Assembly (NCBI RefSeq): GCF_002234675.1
Contig: NC_019866.2
Span: 13,483,261-13,547,260 of the forward strand
Direction of reading: 5' to 3'
Length of the DNA stretch: 64,000 nt
DNA from: Oryzias latipes
Taxonomy: Eukaryota > Chordata > Actinopteri > Beloniformes > Adrianichthyidae
Both the position numbers and the translations under genes were made by a program. The notes below the pieces were generated by a model that did no database searches, was not told the origin of the DNA, and worked only from the letters and a program-made list of their open reading frames with translations. Positions 52,264-63,345 of this stretch are shown piece by piece (within the stretch, counting starts at the first letter, position 1; the number at the start of each line of letters is the position of its first letter).

Positions 52264-54435
52264 GCTGCCTCACTCACACATATCAAACACTGCAATAAAA
52301 CATTGTCATAAAAGTGATTTTGCATGATCAACGAGGTCAAACCCTCAGATTTTCTCACATCATCTCACTCTTTTCTGAGAAATTAATGTTGAGAAATAAT
52401 CTAAACACTAAGGATGCAACAGTCTAATTATGGGAATCAGGCTTAAAGATGGGCATCTCCCTCTTAGATGGCGTAAGTCATCAAGCGGCGAAGCCAAAAT
52501 AAGTTTACATTTAAAACAATATTGTGTTGCTACAACATAGTGTATGTTTTGGGCTAGAAAATAAATTTAAGGTTTCATTTTTTTCTTTTAAAAAAGCATT
52601 CTGTATTGCAATCCCACAACCATGCTTAAAGAACACTAAAGTGCCCATTATCGATATGTATGATGATGTGAGAATTAAAATAAAGCTTTCATTGAGATGT
52701 TTCGTCGCAGCTCATGGTTTTCAGCCAGGGGGACCACAAGCAAACAAAGTTATTTGTGCACATCCAGATGCGTAAGCTGTGTCCCCATGTTGTGAATGAA
52801 TATGGCTGCTCCCATTTATCTTTGACTCCAACATCTTGGAAAAATAAAAGGTCCATGAGGAACGGGTGTTCCCACTGAGAAATGTGCTGCAGGGAACGGT
52901 GACTTCGGCGCACAAAAGGTCAGTTTGAAGTTTTTTTGCTTTGTTGTTTTGTATAGTCCACCTTTTAAAAATGTTAAAAAACTGGAAGCCACTGGCAGAC
53001 AAAAAGTCCCAGACGACAGGTTAAAGACACTGCATGGGTTGAGACAAATAAGGACAACACTTGCACGTGCCTAATCTCTTTTCTACAAAAATATTTGAAT
53101 AGGAATCACATGGTTATCACCCAACATTGACATCTTGATACACCTCTTTATATAGATAAAAAAAAATCTTGGTTAAATGCAATCCCATCATGCAGTCAAG
53201 GTCCCCTTGTGATTTTTGTCCATTCATCTGTAATCCTTGAGGATGTAGAGAAGGAGTCGAGTCAAAAGAAGTGTGCTTGAAGTCTCACTGTTTGTGAGTG
53301 ATGTTTTGGTGCACGGTGCACACATTGCTGTGCCCTATGAAAGGGTTTATTTATCTCCATTCAACCTGCCTCTCTTTCACACTTATTTCCTTGCGTTCAT
53401 GAGCAAGAGATCCTCAAGATAGAAAGAAAAATAACCAATTTCACGATTCACTCCATGCAGAATCATCCCTCCACTGTCAATCAATTTCTTTTAATTTTCT
53501 GCTCCTGCTGAAGACAGGGTTGACAGATGCACAAAGTCAATACCTATCTCCTGTTTCAAAACACTGATGTATGGGTCAGTGGTGAGAATGATTTTATTCA
53601 TGCTCTGGATACCCGAGAAAGTGCTGTCTTACACAGTCACAAGCGACGGGGACACATTCCGCAGATCTCCTCCACCTCGTGTTTTGCTCTGATCACAGCA
53701 GAAGTCCTTTGCCAAAATGAGTAGGACTTATTGTTTCCGTCTGCCAGAACAGATGGACATTATATCCGCTTTCTGCTTTTCGATCCAAAGGACAAAAAAA
53801 AAAAAAAAAAAAAACTTCCTTCCTCTCTCCCAGCCTCCCTTCCACCTTGATATATTCTGCCATTGCAGATCCTCCGCCCACTAACTTTCTGTCCTGCCTC
53901 TGAGACACAACAAATCAAAACAATCCCGATCGGCACAAATAGACCGTGTCAAGTTTGGGTGCTTCTGTTCTGTCATTTCAGCCTCGTTGAACTCGGCCCT
54001 TTACAAACTAAAGTCGACCAACGTTAAGACTCTTTGTTTTGTCTTTGTCGGGTAGACTTCTGTCGACTCCCTGATAAGACTGAGCTTCCTGATTTTCCTG
54101 TATGAGCAGAGCCTACCACATAACGTGTTCCATAGCTACAACCCCAAGAGGATAGAGGGACCTCTTCTTAGCCCTTGGACCTTCAATCTGCAGGGTGATT
54201 TGTCTCCATAAAACTGTAACTAAGACCACAGCCCAACATAGCATAAACAGAGCACAGGCATGTCATAAATGTACATAAAGAGACTGAAGAGGAGAGTTAA
54301 GGGTTCGCTTTTGGGATGCGGATCATCGTGTGTCATCAAATATCTGCTTTGCTGAAGAAGCAGAGAGACTGAGATGGGCAGCAGTGGATTTCGTTCCAAG
54401 GAATGGAAAGACAAGGAAAGATTGATCATCAGGTT
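51805..54435. other. Non-coding DNA downstream of the T-type channel gene
   Basis: It holds a (CA)n tract at about 52222-52262 and an A run at about 53795-53814. The part next to 54435 is probably the 3' UTR of the minus-strand channel gene. No other exon is recognised. Confidence 0.4.
52222..52262 (+). repeat. (CA)n microsatellite
   Basis: An imperfect dinucleotide tract of about 40 bp, interrupted once by TCG. Confidence 0.85.
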
Positions 54436-56601
54436 TCATCTATTTTTTCGACAGGGCCCCAAGGTTGTTTGGCTTGAGCTCTTTCCTTTCAAACCCTGCT
54501 CTCTATCTTCCGTTTCCCCTCCTCCTTCTCCTCTTCTTGTATCGACTAATACCCCCGTCCAGGGGTTGGCCAAAAAACCCTGGGGGTCCATAAGCTCAAG
54601 GCCGATAATCTCCTTGCGGTTCTCCCTGCTTCGGGAAGACAACATCATCCCCCCCTTGTCCAAGCTGCCTGTGCTGTTGCACTTCTTCACGGCCCCTCCC
54701 TGATACACAAGGGAGCTGGGCGACAGCAGTGAAGTCAGTGACAAGCTGCTTAGCGCCTCTGACAAGTGTTCACTGTTACCAGCTTGGCTTGAGCCACAAC
54801 CCCCGATAGATGACCCAATGCCTATGCCGAGATCCTCATCTGAGGGGTCAATAGAGTCATCACGGGTGTATCCCGGGCTAGTGCTGCCTCTCCCGCTGCT
54901 TTGGCTCCGCTGGTGACCTTTAGTGGCCAGTAGGGTGACAGTGGATGATGGTTTCAGCTTTGGGCTCATGGTCTGAAGTGGAGAGAAGATCGAAGTTCTG
55001 TCTTCATGGGGTGCGACTGGGCACATGGGAAGCAGCGGCGCTGTTATGGGCACATCCACGTTGTGTGGTGGGGAGACACTGAAGCTCAGTCCTTCTTCCA
55101 GGGTGGTCTGAAGGCTGCCTTCAGAGCTTCCAGTAGCAAGGGATGAGTCACTGTGGGATGGGTACTAAAGCAAAAAAAATAGAAAAGGAATTGGTGAAGT
55201 GAAAAAATGTTATAAAATCAAAGGATAGTAATCTTCTTTTCAAGTAGACTAGTTTGAATAATATTATTAACACTTTTAATTTGAAAAGGGCCTTTCAAAG
55301 CATCCAGTGATGCTGTACAGCAGGTAAATTCATCTTGACGTCTACAATGTCTGTTCGTTAAATATGTCTCTCTTTCTTACTTGTGCACAAAGCATCTTTC
55401 TTTGGGCTACAGGGGAGCTGAATGAAGCCCAGGAGGATGGAGAGGTCATTCTAGAACCCCTTGACAAACGCAGGCTCCTACTACGGTTGGGTACTGGGAT
55501 GGGGGTTCCTGCAGAGTGGAAGGGAGTAGAAACACCACTGGCTTCTCCTTCCTCACTCGTTTCCTTCCTGGAGATAACACCTAGAGACAACAGACACTAC
55601 ATTAATATCCTTTACTGGTTCATAGATCAGTGGTCTTCTGTGACTGATTGGTCATCACGGTGGGGCATAAAGGTTTGTATTCTTCTGTAGCTACAGCAAT
55701 TCAATAGCTTTTAAGAAGGAATGACAAGCAAACCTCCAATTCAGTCAGCACAGATAATTATGGTGCTTTCCTGTGCTGAGCTCTTCTGCTGCAGGGCAAT
55801 GGTCAGAAACTCAAGCACTCTCAAAGCTGATAAATATGCAGTGTTGCTAATGAATGAATGTGTTGTTCACATAGATTTACCATGCATGGAAGTTCCCGTT
55901 TATCAAGAGCTTCTGCTCATTGGTCTCTTTTTCTGTTTTTCTTTGTGTCCTTTTTTTATACTTCTGGATGTATATTCTTGTTCCTCCTTCTGTTATTCAT
56001 GGCTCATCGATCCATCTGAATGCTGCTCTGGTTGGATTTATTTATTTTGGTGTTAGTCTTATATAGTTTTCCTTAATAATTCCCTCTGTACATACCCTTT
56101 AATCAATGGTCTGCCATTGAGTCTTCTTCCTTAAACTTCTGTAACCACTGTATATAAAGATGATTTGACTTTTCTTTTGAGTTCTGCAGTAATAACTATT
56201 TTAGACTTTCTTGTGTAAGGTCAGAAAAATGTGCTCTGCAATATTATTTGTTTTTTTTTTAACTTTATGTTGGCAAGCAAACCACAACAACTGTTGAAAA
56301 GAATAATTATCAAGGAAAAAAACCTTGCAATACATAAACACATGCAAATCTTTGTACAAATAATCCATTTGTGGGTTCACTAACCAGAGCTGTAGGGAGG
56401 CGAGCACATATGTAACTGGTGTGTTTGCATTTCCATCCTCTGTGGAGCCATCCTTGTATCTGTTCCAGAGCTGAGGGCTCTGCAAGGCTGGCAGGACCCT
56501 GCCACCTGGTCGTGCACCTCCATCTGAGCATGGTGGTCCCTGTCGTGACCTCCTCCACCATCGGCCTCCTCAGAGCTGAGAGAGTCACTATTGGACCTCT
56601 C
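54436..56601 (-). CDS. cacna1i: T-type calcium channel alpha-1 C-terminus (Cav3.3-like), partial
   Basis: Three minus-strand exons, 56601-56385, 55580-55381 and 55164-54436, have GT-AG borders and compatible phases and give 381 residues ending at a TGA (54436-54438). The last exon carries SEGSLQTTLEEGLSFSVSPP, HQRSQSSGRGSTSPGY with DDSIDPSDED, and SEALSSLSLTSLL. From memory these match the cytoplasmic C-terminal tail of human Cav3.3 (CACNA1I) better than Cav3.1 or Cav3.2. The preceding exons are Ser/Arg-rich (RSRSLRLSRGSR). The protein would be a low-voltage-activated calcium channel in the plasma membrane. Only the tail is here: no membrane segment is present, and the body must lie past the right edge, upstream on this strand. 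The nested transposons at 57.4-63.2 kb would then sit in an intron. Synteny would instead predict cacna1g, so the paralogue is uncertain. Confidence 0.72.
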
Positions 56602-57408
56602 CTGAAAAATACCACAATTTCCAACATTGAGGAGGAGTCTTGAGGCTTAAGGTTTCTATGACAACATCTGTTAAAGTCTGTCAAATTAGGGCATAAAAAA
56701 TCTTTCCAAAGGGTAATTTAAGAGTTAAGATTCACATTATATATGAAAGTTAGAGTCCAAACAAAGCAAACATAAAAAATACAAATCACTAGCTTAGTTT
56801 ATTCTTTTTGCTTTTTATTTCAGTTAAATGGTCAGGACTGCAACTTCCTCAAATATCCCATTAATAGCTGGAAGGCAGTAATTTTATAAATGTGCATTTG
56901 AAAGGTCATCCATAGTTTGGAGTGGAATGGAGTTGTAGCTGTTGGGGGGTGTGCAGCTTCTGCATGTATTTTGGTACAGGAAACTTGAGTTTATACATAA
57001 AAAACAGCCAGGAGGTTAATAGAGGTTAATGCAATGTCATCCATGGAGATTAGAACCCAACTGCTTTACCAATGCTGTACCATACAGCGAGGCAATAAAA
57101 TATTTGTCAGTCACCAAGCCTAAAAGTTGTCCCGCTTTAAAAAAATAAGAGGTCTGTAAAGATACACTCCAGCTGTGAGAAACAGAATGTAAAAGCATTC
57201 AGAAAATCACATGGCATGATTAAAAAAAAAAACACATTTGTATAATGGTGCAGAGAGTAAGTACTTGCGTAAAAAAAATTAAAATGTAACCCATAACGTT
57301 TTATGTAGGTCTTCACCAGGTCTGCACTCACTCATTGATATCTTGGTCCATTCTATCTCCTCAACAATTGTGTTATTTTTGGGGTTGTCAAGGGCAATAC
57401 AGATCTTA
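56602..57408. other. Likely intron of T-type channel gene
   Basis: No further exon with good borders is seen. It is AT-rich. From about 57320 it may belong to the Tc1-like relic that hosts the Harbinger-like insertion. Confidence 0.4.
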
Positions 57409-57619
57409 GGCTACGTTCACACTGCAGGGCTTAATGCTCAATTCGGATTTTTTTTTAAAATCCGAATTGTTTGCTAGACCGTTCACATTTCCAAGTAAAT
57501 CCGAACTTTTGTGATCTCCAGTGTGACCGTGACACGACCCAAACGAGACCCGCATGCGCAGAAGCCAGAAGAATACTCAACGGTGAACGACGTCACTTGT
57601 TTGCGGAGCAGATGTCAAC

Positions 57620-57782
57620 TGTTGTGTTGTCTAAATAAACAGTCCTTTAGTTTAGTTTTATCTTGTTTTATTAAACACACCTTTCATTCAATCTTCCAGC
57701 TTCCTCGTCTCCTGTCCTTCTCCCTTTCCCGCCCTCTCTATCTGCCTATCTCGCGATAATTCAGGAACTTAACTATACTACA
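57620..57782 (-). repeat. 3' LTR of the Gypsy element
   Basis: A 163 bp LTR that looks base-for-base the same as the one at 62190-62352. An AG-rich tract (AAGGGAGGAAAA on the minus strand, 57783-57794) lies directly inside it and is the likely polypurine tract for plus-strand priming. Confidence 0.95.
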
Positions 57783-57988
57783 TTTTCCTCCCTTGTTTAG
57801 AATAAAAACTTCCTACCACATAAATTTTCTTAATAAACAAATCACATTGTTCTCAAACTAAATTTTCTTATAATAAACAAATCACTTTGTTCTCAAATTA
57901 AATCAAATTCTTTTCAAATACAGTTGTAACAAAACTTGTCAATAATGAGAACATATACATGTTATTGTTTTGTTTTGTTTTTTTCTAT

Positions 57989-60900
57989 TTAAGTCTCTCT
58001 GTATCTGATGGGCTTTCTGATAACCCGGCCTTTCCTGGTAGTGATGACATCAGATGAAGAGGGGTCACGTTCTGGTGGAATCTCAAGTGCTGGAGTAGTC
58101 TCCGCAGTTGACGCATCCTTTGCCTCATGATAGTTTGGTTCACTGCAGGCTGATGAAGGCTCTGGTATGTCAAAGTCAACCTCCAATGGTGTTTTACGAA
58201 GATGTTTGACATTCCTGATCACTTTAGATCCATCCTCTGTGTTGACCAGTTCAAATGAGCTGTCAGAGGTGTTCTTCAGCAATACATAGCGAGTCTCTCT
58301 GAATGTTGGATCCAGTTTTCCATTTTCCATACTTGCAATATAAACTATATCACCTGCTTTAAAATTGTGCTCCTTGGCTCTGCTGGTCTGGTCAGCGTAG
58401 TGTTTCATTTTGGTTTGGTATTCCTTGTGATGCTTTCTTACATCGGTTGCTTTCTCCTTTTCTGTTAGAGGTAGATCTTTTTCAAGATTTGGACATTTAG
58501 TACGGATGTCTCTTCCAAACATTAACATGGCTGGTGTTTCTCCTGACGCTCTGTGTGGTGTCGAACGATATGCCATTAATATTTTTGGAAGTTCTTCTTT
58601 CCATGTCTTTCCTTCACATTTGCTTGCCTTGAATGCTTTCTTTAGGTATCTGTAAAAACCTCTCCACTTTACCATTGCTCTGTGGAAAATAAGGTGATGC
58701 TCTGATGTGCTTAATTCCACATGACTTTAGAAATTACTCTAAAACCTGTCCTACAAACTGCCTGCCATTGTCAGTAACAGCTTCTGGGGGATAGCCAAAT
58801 CTAGAAAATATCTTTGTCAGTTCTGTAACTACAGTAGCTGAAGAAATGTCTGAGATAACAACAGCCTCTGGAAATGAAGTGTAGTAATCGATCACAGTCA
58901 GTATGTACTGGTTTTGGATAGGACCTACCAGATCCATACCAATCTTAGTCCATGGTCTTGGTGGCAGTTCCAGTGGTTGGAGGGGTTGGTCTTCATGTAG
59001 TGGCTGGTTGAGAACACAGGCGGAGCAGTTTCTGATCAGTCTTTCTACATCTAAGTCCATGTTGGGCCAGTAGAATTTACTCCTTAGATATTGTTTGGTA
59101 CGAACCACCCCTTGGTGAGTCTCGTGTCCAATCTGCAGTGCTTGTCTTACCATTTCTCTGGGTAGCACTATCCTGTGTCCTCTCAGTAGAAGTCCGTCAT
59201 ATGTACATAACTCTTTTGCACATCTGTTATATGGCTGCAGTTCCACCGGAACTGGATTTGGCCATGTTCCTGTCTAAATGATTTCATGTAGTTGTTTCAG
59301 TGTTTCATCCTCAGCTGTTTTCTGCTTTATGTCCTGAAGGCTCATAGCTTGTACTCCATGCATGGTTAATGACAGGACTTTGTCTACATATGTTTCCACA
59401 TACTCGTTATACTCAGTCTCAGGTAAAGGAAGTCTTGAGAGTAAGTCAGCAACATTAGACTTTCCAACTATGTGTTCGATCTTGTAGTCGTATGGTTGTA
59501 GTCGTAAGCCAAGTCTTTGTATTCGTGGAGGTGTCAGCGTCGCTTTGTCTGGGTTGAACATGTAAATTAGAGGTTTGTGGTCCGTTTGCAAAGTAAACTT
59601 GCCTCCCCACAAGTAGGTTCTAAAATGTTCCACCGACCATACACAACCTAAAGCCTCACGTTCTATTTGGGAGTAGCGACGTTCAGTGGGAGTCAACGAA
59701 CGACTTGCATATGCTACTGGCTTGTTCTGTCCATCTTGCTGAGTTTGTAGCAAAACTGCGCCTAGTCCTACTGGGCTTGCATCACTAATGACAACTGTAG
59801 GTGCACCTAGTTTAAAGTATGCCAAGCATGGTTCACTCACCAACGCTTCTTTCATTGCTTGGAATGAGCTCTCTGCTTCATTCGTCCATTCCCACACTTG
59901 TCCTTTTCTAGTCAGCTTCCGTAGCGGTTCTGATAAGTTTGCATAGTTCGGTATGAACTTCATCAGAAATCCACAGGTGCCTAGGAACGAGCGGAGTAGC
60001 TGAACATTTTCAGGCCTGGGTGCTTTGGAAATGGCTTCAACCTTTCTTGGGTCTGGTTTGATTCCTTCCGCAGTGATTACGTGTCCAAGTATCTCAATCT
60101 GCTGTAGTCCAAAAATGCACTTGTCTCTGTTGAGGGTTAGACCTCTGTCCTGAAATCTCTGAAAGACTTGCCTCAGTCTCTTTTCTAGCTGCTCTTCACT
60201 CTCTGCAAAGACCACAACATCATCCATGTAGCAAACTGTGCCAGGCATTCCACATAACATGATGTCCATAGCCTTCTGGTAGGCTTCTGGTGCACTCGAT
60301 AATCCAAAGGGAACTTTTCTGAAGCGGTAGCAACCTCTGTGTGTAATGAACGTTGTCAGAGGTCTGGATTCTGGTGCTAAGTCACACTGCCAAAACCCTT
60401 TTCTTGCATCTAACTTAGCGAACACTTTAGCTCCTTGAACTGCCTGTAAGATGCTATCGACTGTTGGGACTGGATGTCTTTCCCTGATCACGGCTCTGTT
60501 CACTTCTCTGAGGTCTACACATAGCCTCACTTCTTTTGTGTCTTTCTTTGGTACAATCAGGATATTCGAAACCCATTCTGATCCTTCATTCACCTCTTCT
60601 ATTATACCTTGTTCAAGCATCTTATCTAGTTCCTGGTTTACAGCTTCCAACATAGGATAAGGGACTCTCCTCAAACCCTGTGCTACAGGATGGACTTTTT
60701 CATCAACTGTGACCTTATGACTGTAACCCTTAATCTGACCAAGTCCTTTAAAGACTAGTGGGTATTCTGTAACGAGCTCGCTGAATCGTTGCGTCTGCTC
60801 TACTGTGTTCACTTTTTCTCCTGTGTTAAATATTTTTAACTCAAAAATTGCTTTTCTTCCCAGCAGTGCTTCTACATTACCTTCAATCACATATATCTTG

Positions 60901-62090
60901 TCCATGATGATGTTGTTCTTCCATCTCATTTCTGCCTCAAAGTAACCCACACATTTAAGTGGAGTTGTCTGAGCATAAGCATAAAATTTCTTTTTGGTTG
61001 GTTTCAGTTCTGTTTTAGTGGACATTATTCTCTTATAAAGATTCTCTCCAATGAAATTTCTGCCACTTCCTGTGTCTATGACCATTTTCAGCCATTGTCC
61101 ATTCACCTTAATTGTCTCAGTGCCTTCAGAATTCACAGCATGTACAAACTCATCTGAATCAGAGTCAGAAGCATTCTGTACTACTGCTCTCACAGGTTTC
61201 CTGGATTTTGTCTTTTCTTTTTCTCTATTCCGGTCTTTAGTTGTGGCGGGCGTGTTCTTTTTCTTTTTAAAACACATTCGCGCGTAATGTCCTGTTTTCC
61301 GACAGAAAAGACACGTCGCTGTCTTTGCACCGCATTCATCTGCTGTGTGAGTGTTCATTCCGCATCTGTGACACTGGGTGTCGCTGTCGGCTCGCTCGTG
61401 GCTGCCTTTAGTGTCGCGCGCCGCTCCGGCTGCACATCCGCCATTTGAGCGTGCACTTTTCTTAGTGAAATTCACTTGATTTTCCCTTGTTCGGTGACCA
61501 GAACTCTCGGTGAAAAGTTTAGATTCTGCCTGTGCTGCTTCAAAAGCTCGTGCTATTGACAGTGCTTTGTCTAAACTCAGTCCATCTTCCTGTAATAACT
61601 TGTCGCGTAGCCGTTTCATCGCGCATTTCTCCACTATCTGATCCCGTAGCATGTCATTCTCCAGTGCGCCAAAGTCACATGACTTTGCCAGCTCTCTTAA
61701 TGCATTTACAAACGCATCAACGGTTTCATCCGGGTACTGAGCTCGGAGCCGAAACTTGTGTCGCTCCAGAACTATATTTCTCCGCGGAGTAAAATACGCG
61801 TCTAGCGCAGCAACAGTCTGAGCATGCGTACCTTTGTCTCCAGGAAGATTGGCGAAAATCCTCTGAGTTGGCGCTCCTATGCAATGCAACAGTGTGGCTC
61901 TTCTTACCGAATCTTGTGCATTAATCGTACCACTGGCAACTTCGAAAAATCTATAGGAGTCCATCCATAGGTTATATTCCGTGAATAAATCTGATGCGCT
62001 AAGGTTCAGCGGAACCGGCGGGGCAAGCTGAGCATAGCTTGGTCCTGGTGCAGCTCGTGCAGATCCTTGGTGCTGCTCGTCAGACGACAT
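57989..62090 (-). pseudogene. Gag-pol of the Gypsy element, integrase disrupted
   Basis: The first 938 codons (62090-59274) are open. They contain a gag part, two CX2CX4HX4C knuckles (residues 240-273), protease DTG (339-341), reverse transcriptase with [12 protein letters not shown] and YMDD (621-624), and RNase H starting at SDASPVGLG (about 769). An in-frame TAG then ends the frame. Integrase continues in the same frame at 59246-58734 with an HHCC finger and TDNGRQF, reaches an in-frame TAA at 58734-58736, and resumes in another frame at 58720-57989. So at least two stops and one frameshift lie in integrase. Without integrase this copy could not insert new copies by itself. Sequencing error is possible. 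Confidence 0.9.
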
Positions 62091-62169
62091 CGCTGAATTT
62101 TCTTTTCTGTCTTCCTTGGCTGGGACGTAAATCCTAATCGTCCTTCTTCTTCATGGGGTCTTTTGAAAA

Positions 62170-62189
62170 ATAATCCTCGTCGCCGAAAA
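62170..62189 (-). other. Probable primer-binding site of the Gypsy element
   Basis: On the minus strand, the DNA directly inside the 5' LTR reads ATTTTCGGCGACGAGGATTA, the usual place for tRNA-primed minus-strand synthesis. I cannot name the tRNA. Confidence 0.5.
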
Positions 62190-62352
62190 TGTTGTGTTGT
62201 CTAAATAAACAGTCCTTTAGTTTAGTTTTATCTTGTTTTATTAAACACACCTTTCATTCAATCTTCCAGCTTCCTCGTCTCCTGTCCTTCTCCCTTTCCC
62301 GCCCTCTCTATCTGCCTATCTCGCGATAATTCAGGAACTTAACTATACTACA
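62190..62352 (-). repeat. 5' LTR of the Gypsy element
   Basis: A 163 bp LTR that looks identical to the one at 57620-57782. It would carry the element's promoter. On the outer side it is followed by the second copy of the TCAAC target duplication. Confidence 0.95.
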
Positions 62353-63223
62353 TCAACAACAGTGTTGTCAAAAGCGGAGCTCTTTTTGTAATATTAAATT
62401 TATTTTCACGGAGGAGCAGCACAATTACAATCTTCTCATTTTAAAAAGGCAATGGAGTTGGGATCGTCTGTACCCACTGTTGTGGAATGGAAATGTGTAT
62501 GTGTTGGAGCCGCTCGCCCGCGTGTGTGCAAGCGCGTGCCGCGATAGAGAATAGGGGGGGGGGCAGTGTGTGCGCGCATTCATGTTGTGTGTTACGGAGG
62601 ACGGTAATAAAAGAAGGTTTCCCCCAGAATAAATGCTATGGACTCTTTATTAACCCGTTCTGGAGAATCTAAGGATCAGAACAGGGAGGAGGAGGAGGAT
62701 CGCCTGGGTCCCCTGCGCTTGAGCACGGTCAAAGGGGAGAAAGAAAAAAAAGTTATGCGGGAAAGGTTCAACACCACGCTCTGCCATTTATCTGGAAATT
62801 TTTTCAAAAACCGCCCAGTTGCGATCAGAGCCCTGGAGTTTGGCCTGAATAGAGCGATCAGCCCAAATATTAATCCAATCCGTGACCTGCTTCCCTTCCA
62901 CTGTCTGGTCTCAGCAGCATCGTCCACCATGGTTGATGTTTACGTTCTCGTTCCCGCCTACTTCAACGCAAAATGATGACGTTTGTTGCGTGTCGATGAC
63001 GTACAGTTCGGAATCAAGTCGCCTGGCCGGTCAGACGGCGGTCGCAATTGAAAAGAACGGCTACAATTCGGAATCAGGACGGCAAACCCACGGGGCCTGG
63101 GTCGCAATTGAAAAGATCGGATCTGTGTCATTCAGACTGTCATGAAAAGATCGGAATTGGGCCGCTTAGGGGCAAAAAATTCGGAATTGGGTCGTTTCAG
63201 CCTGCAGTGTGAACGTAGCCTTA

Positions 63224-63345
63224 GATGTCCTCCATGGATTCTGTATTGACTGGCTAGGTCACTTCAGAACCAAGAAATGCTTTCTACATAGTCAGCCGTT
63301 GTGTTTGGGATCATTGTCATGCTGGAAGATTTATATGGCATTTCA
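63224..63345 (-). pseudogene. Tc1/mariner transposase relic
   Basis: The minus strand encodes QHDNDPKHNG, then after a stop CRKHFLVLK, then PSQS. This matches the DPKH and WPSQSPDLNP block of Tc1-like transposases. Two in-frame stops make it dead. The left part of this relic probably continues at about 57320-57405, separated by the Harbinger-like insertion. Confidence 0.75.

Larger units (their letters stand above)
57620..62352 (-). mobile_element. Ty3/Gypsy LTR retrotransposon, nearly full length
   Basis: This is 4733 bp with two 163 bp LTRs that look identical (57620-57782 and 62190-62352). They start TG and end CA, and the element is flanked by a perfect 5 bp duplication TCAAC (57615-57619 and 62353-62357). 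Transcription runs on the minus strand. One gag-pol frame carries two zinc knuckles, an aspartic protease, reverse transcriptase, RNase H and integrase in Ty3/Gypsy order. The single frame, short LTRs and two knuckles resemble the Mag-type lineage. The integrase region is broken (see the gag-pol entry). Confidence 0.95.
57409..63220. mobile_element. PIF/Harbinger-like DNA element, split by a Gypsy insertion
   Basis: The ends are perfect 20 bp inverted repeats (GGCTACGTTCACACTGCAGG at 57409-57428 and its complement at 63201-63220). They are flanked by the 3 bp duplication TTA (57406-57408 and 63221-63223), which is typical of Harbinger elements. Without the retrotransposon it is about 1.07 kb. 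The inner right end repeats the motifs ATTCGGAAT and GTCGCAATTGAAAAGA. No transposase or Myb-like protein frame is recognised, so it is non-autonomous. Confidence 0.85.

Noticed and set aside
54436-56601. Assignment of the channel exons to cacna1g by synteny alone
   Set aside because: The tail motifs look more like Cav3.3 than the Cav3.1 C-terminus I recall, so position was not allowed to decide the paralogue.
59271-59273. The TAG after RNase H as programmed readthrough
   Set aside because: Readthrough in retroelements is normally at the gag-pol border. Here it lies inside pol and is followed by a further stop and a frameshift, so mutation is the simpler reading.
62638-62976. 112-codon frame inside the Harbinger-like element as a transposase or Myb-like protein
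   Set aside because: No DDE, HTH or Myb motif is visible and it overlaps an antisense frame. Treated as chance.
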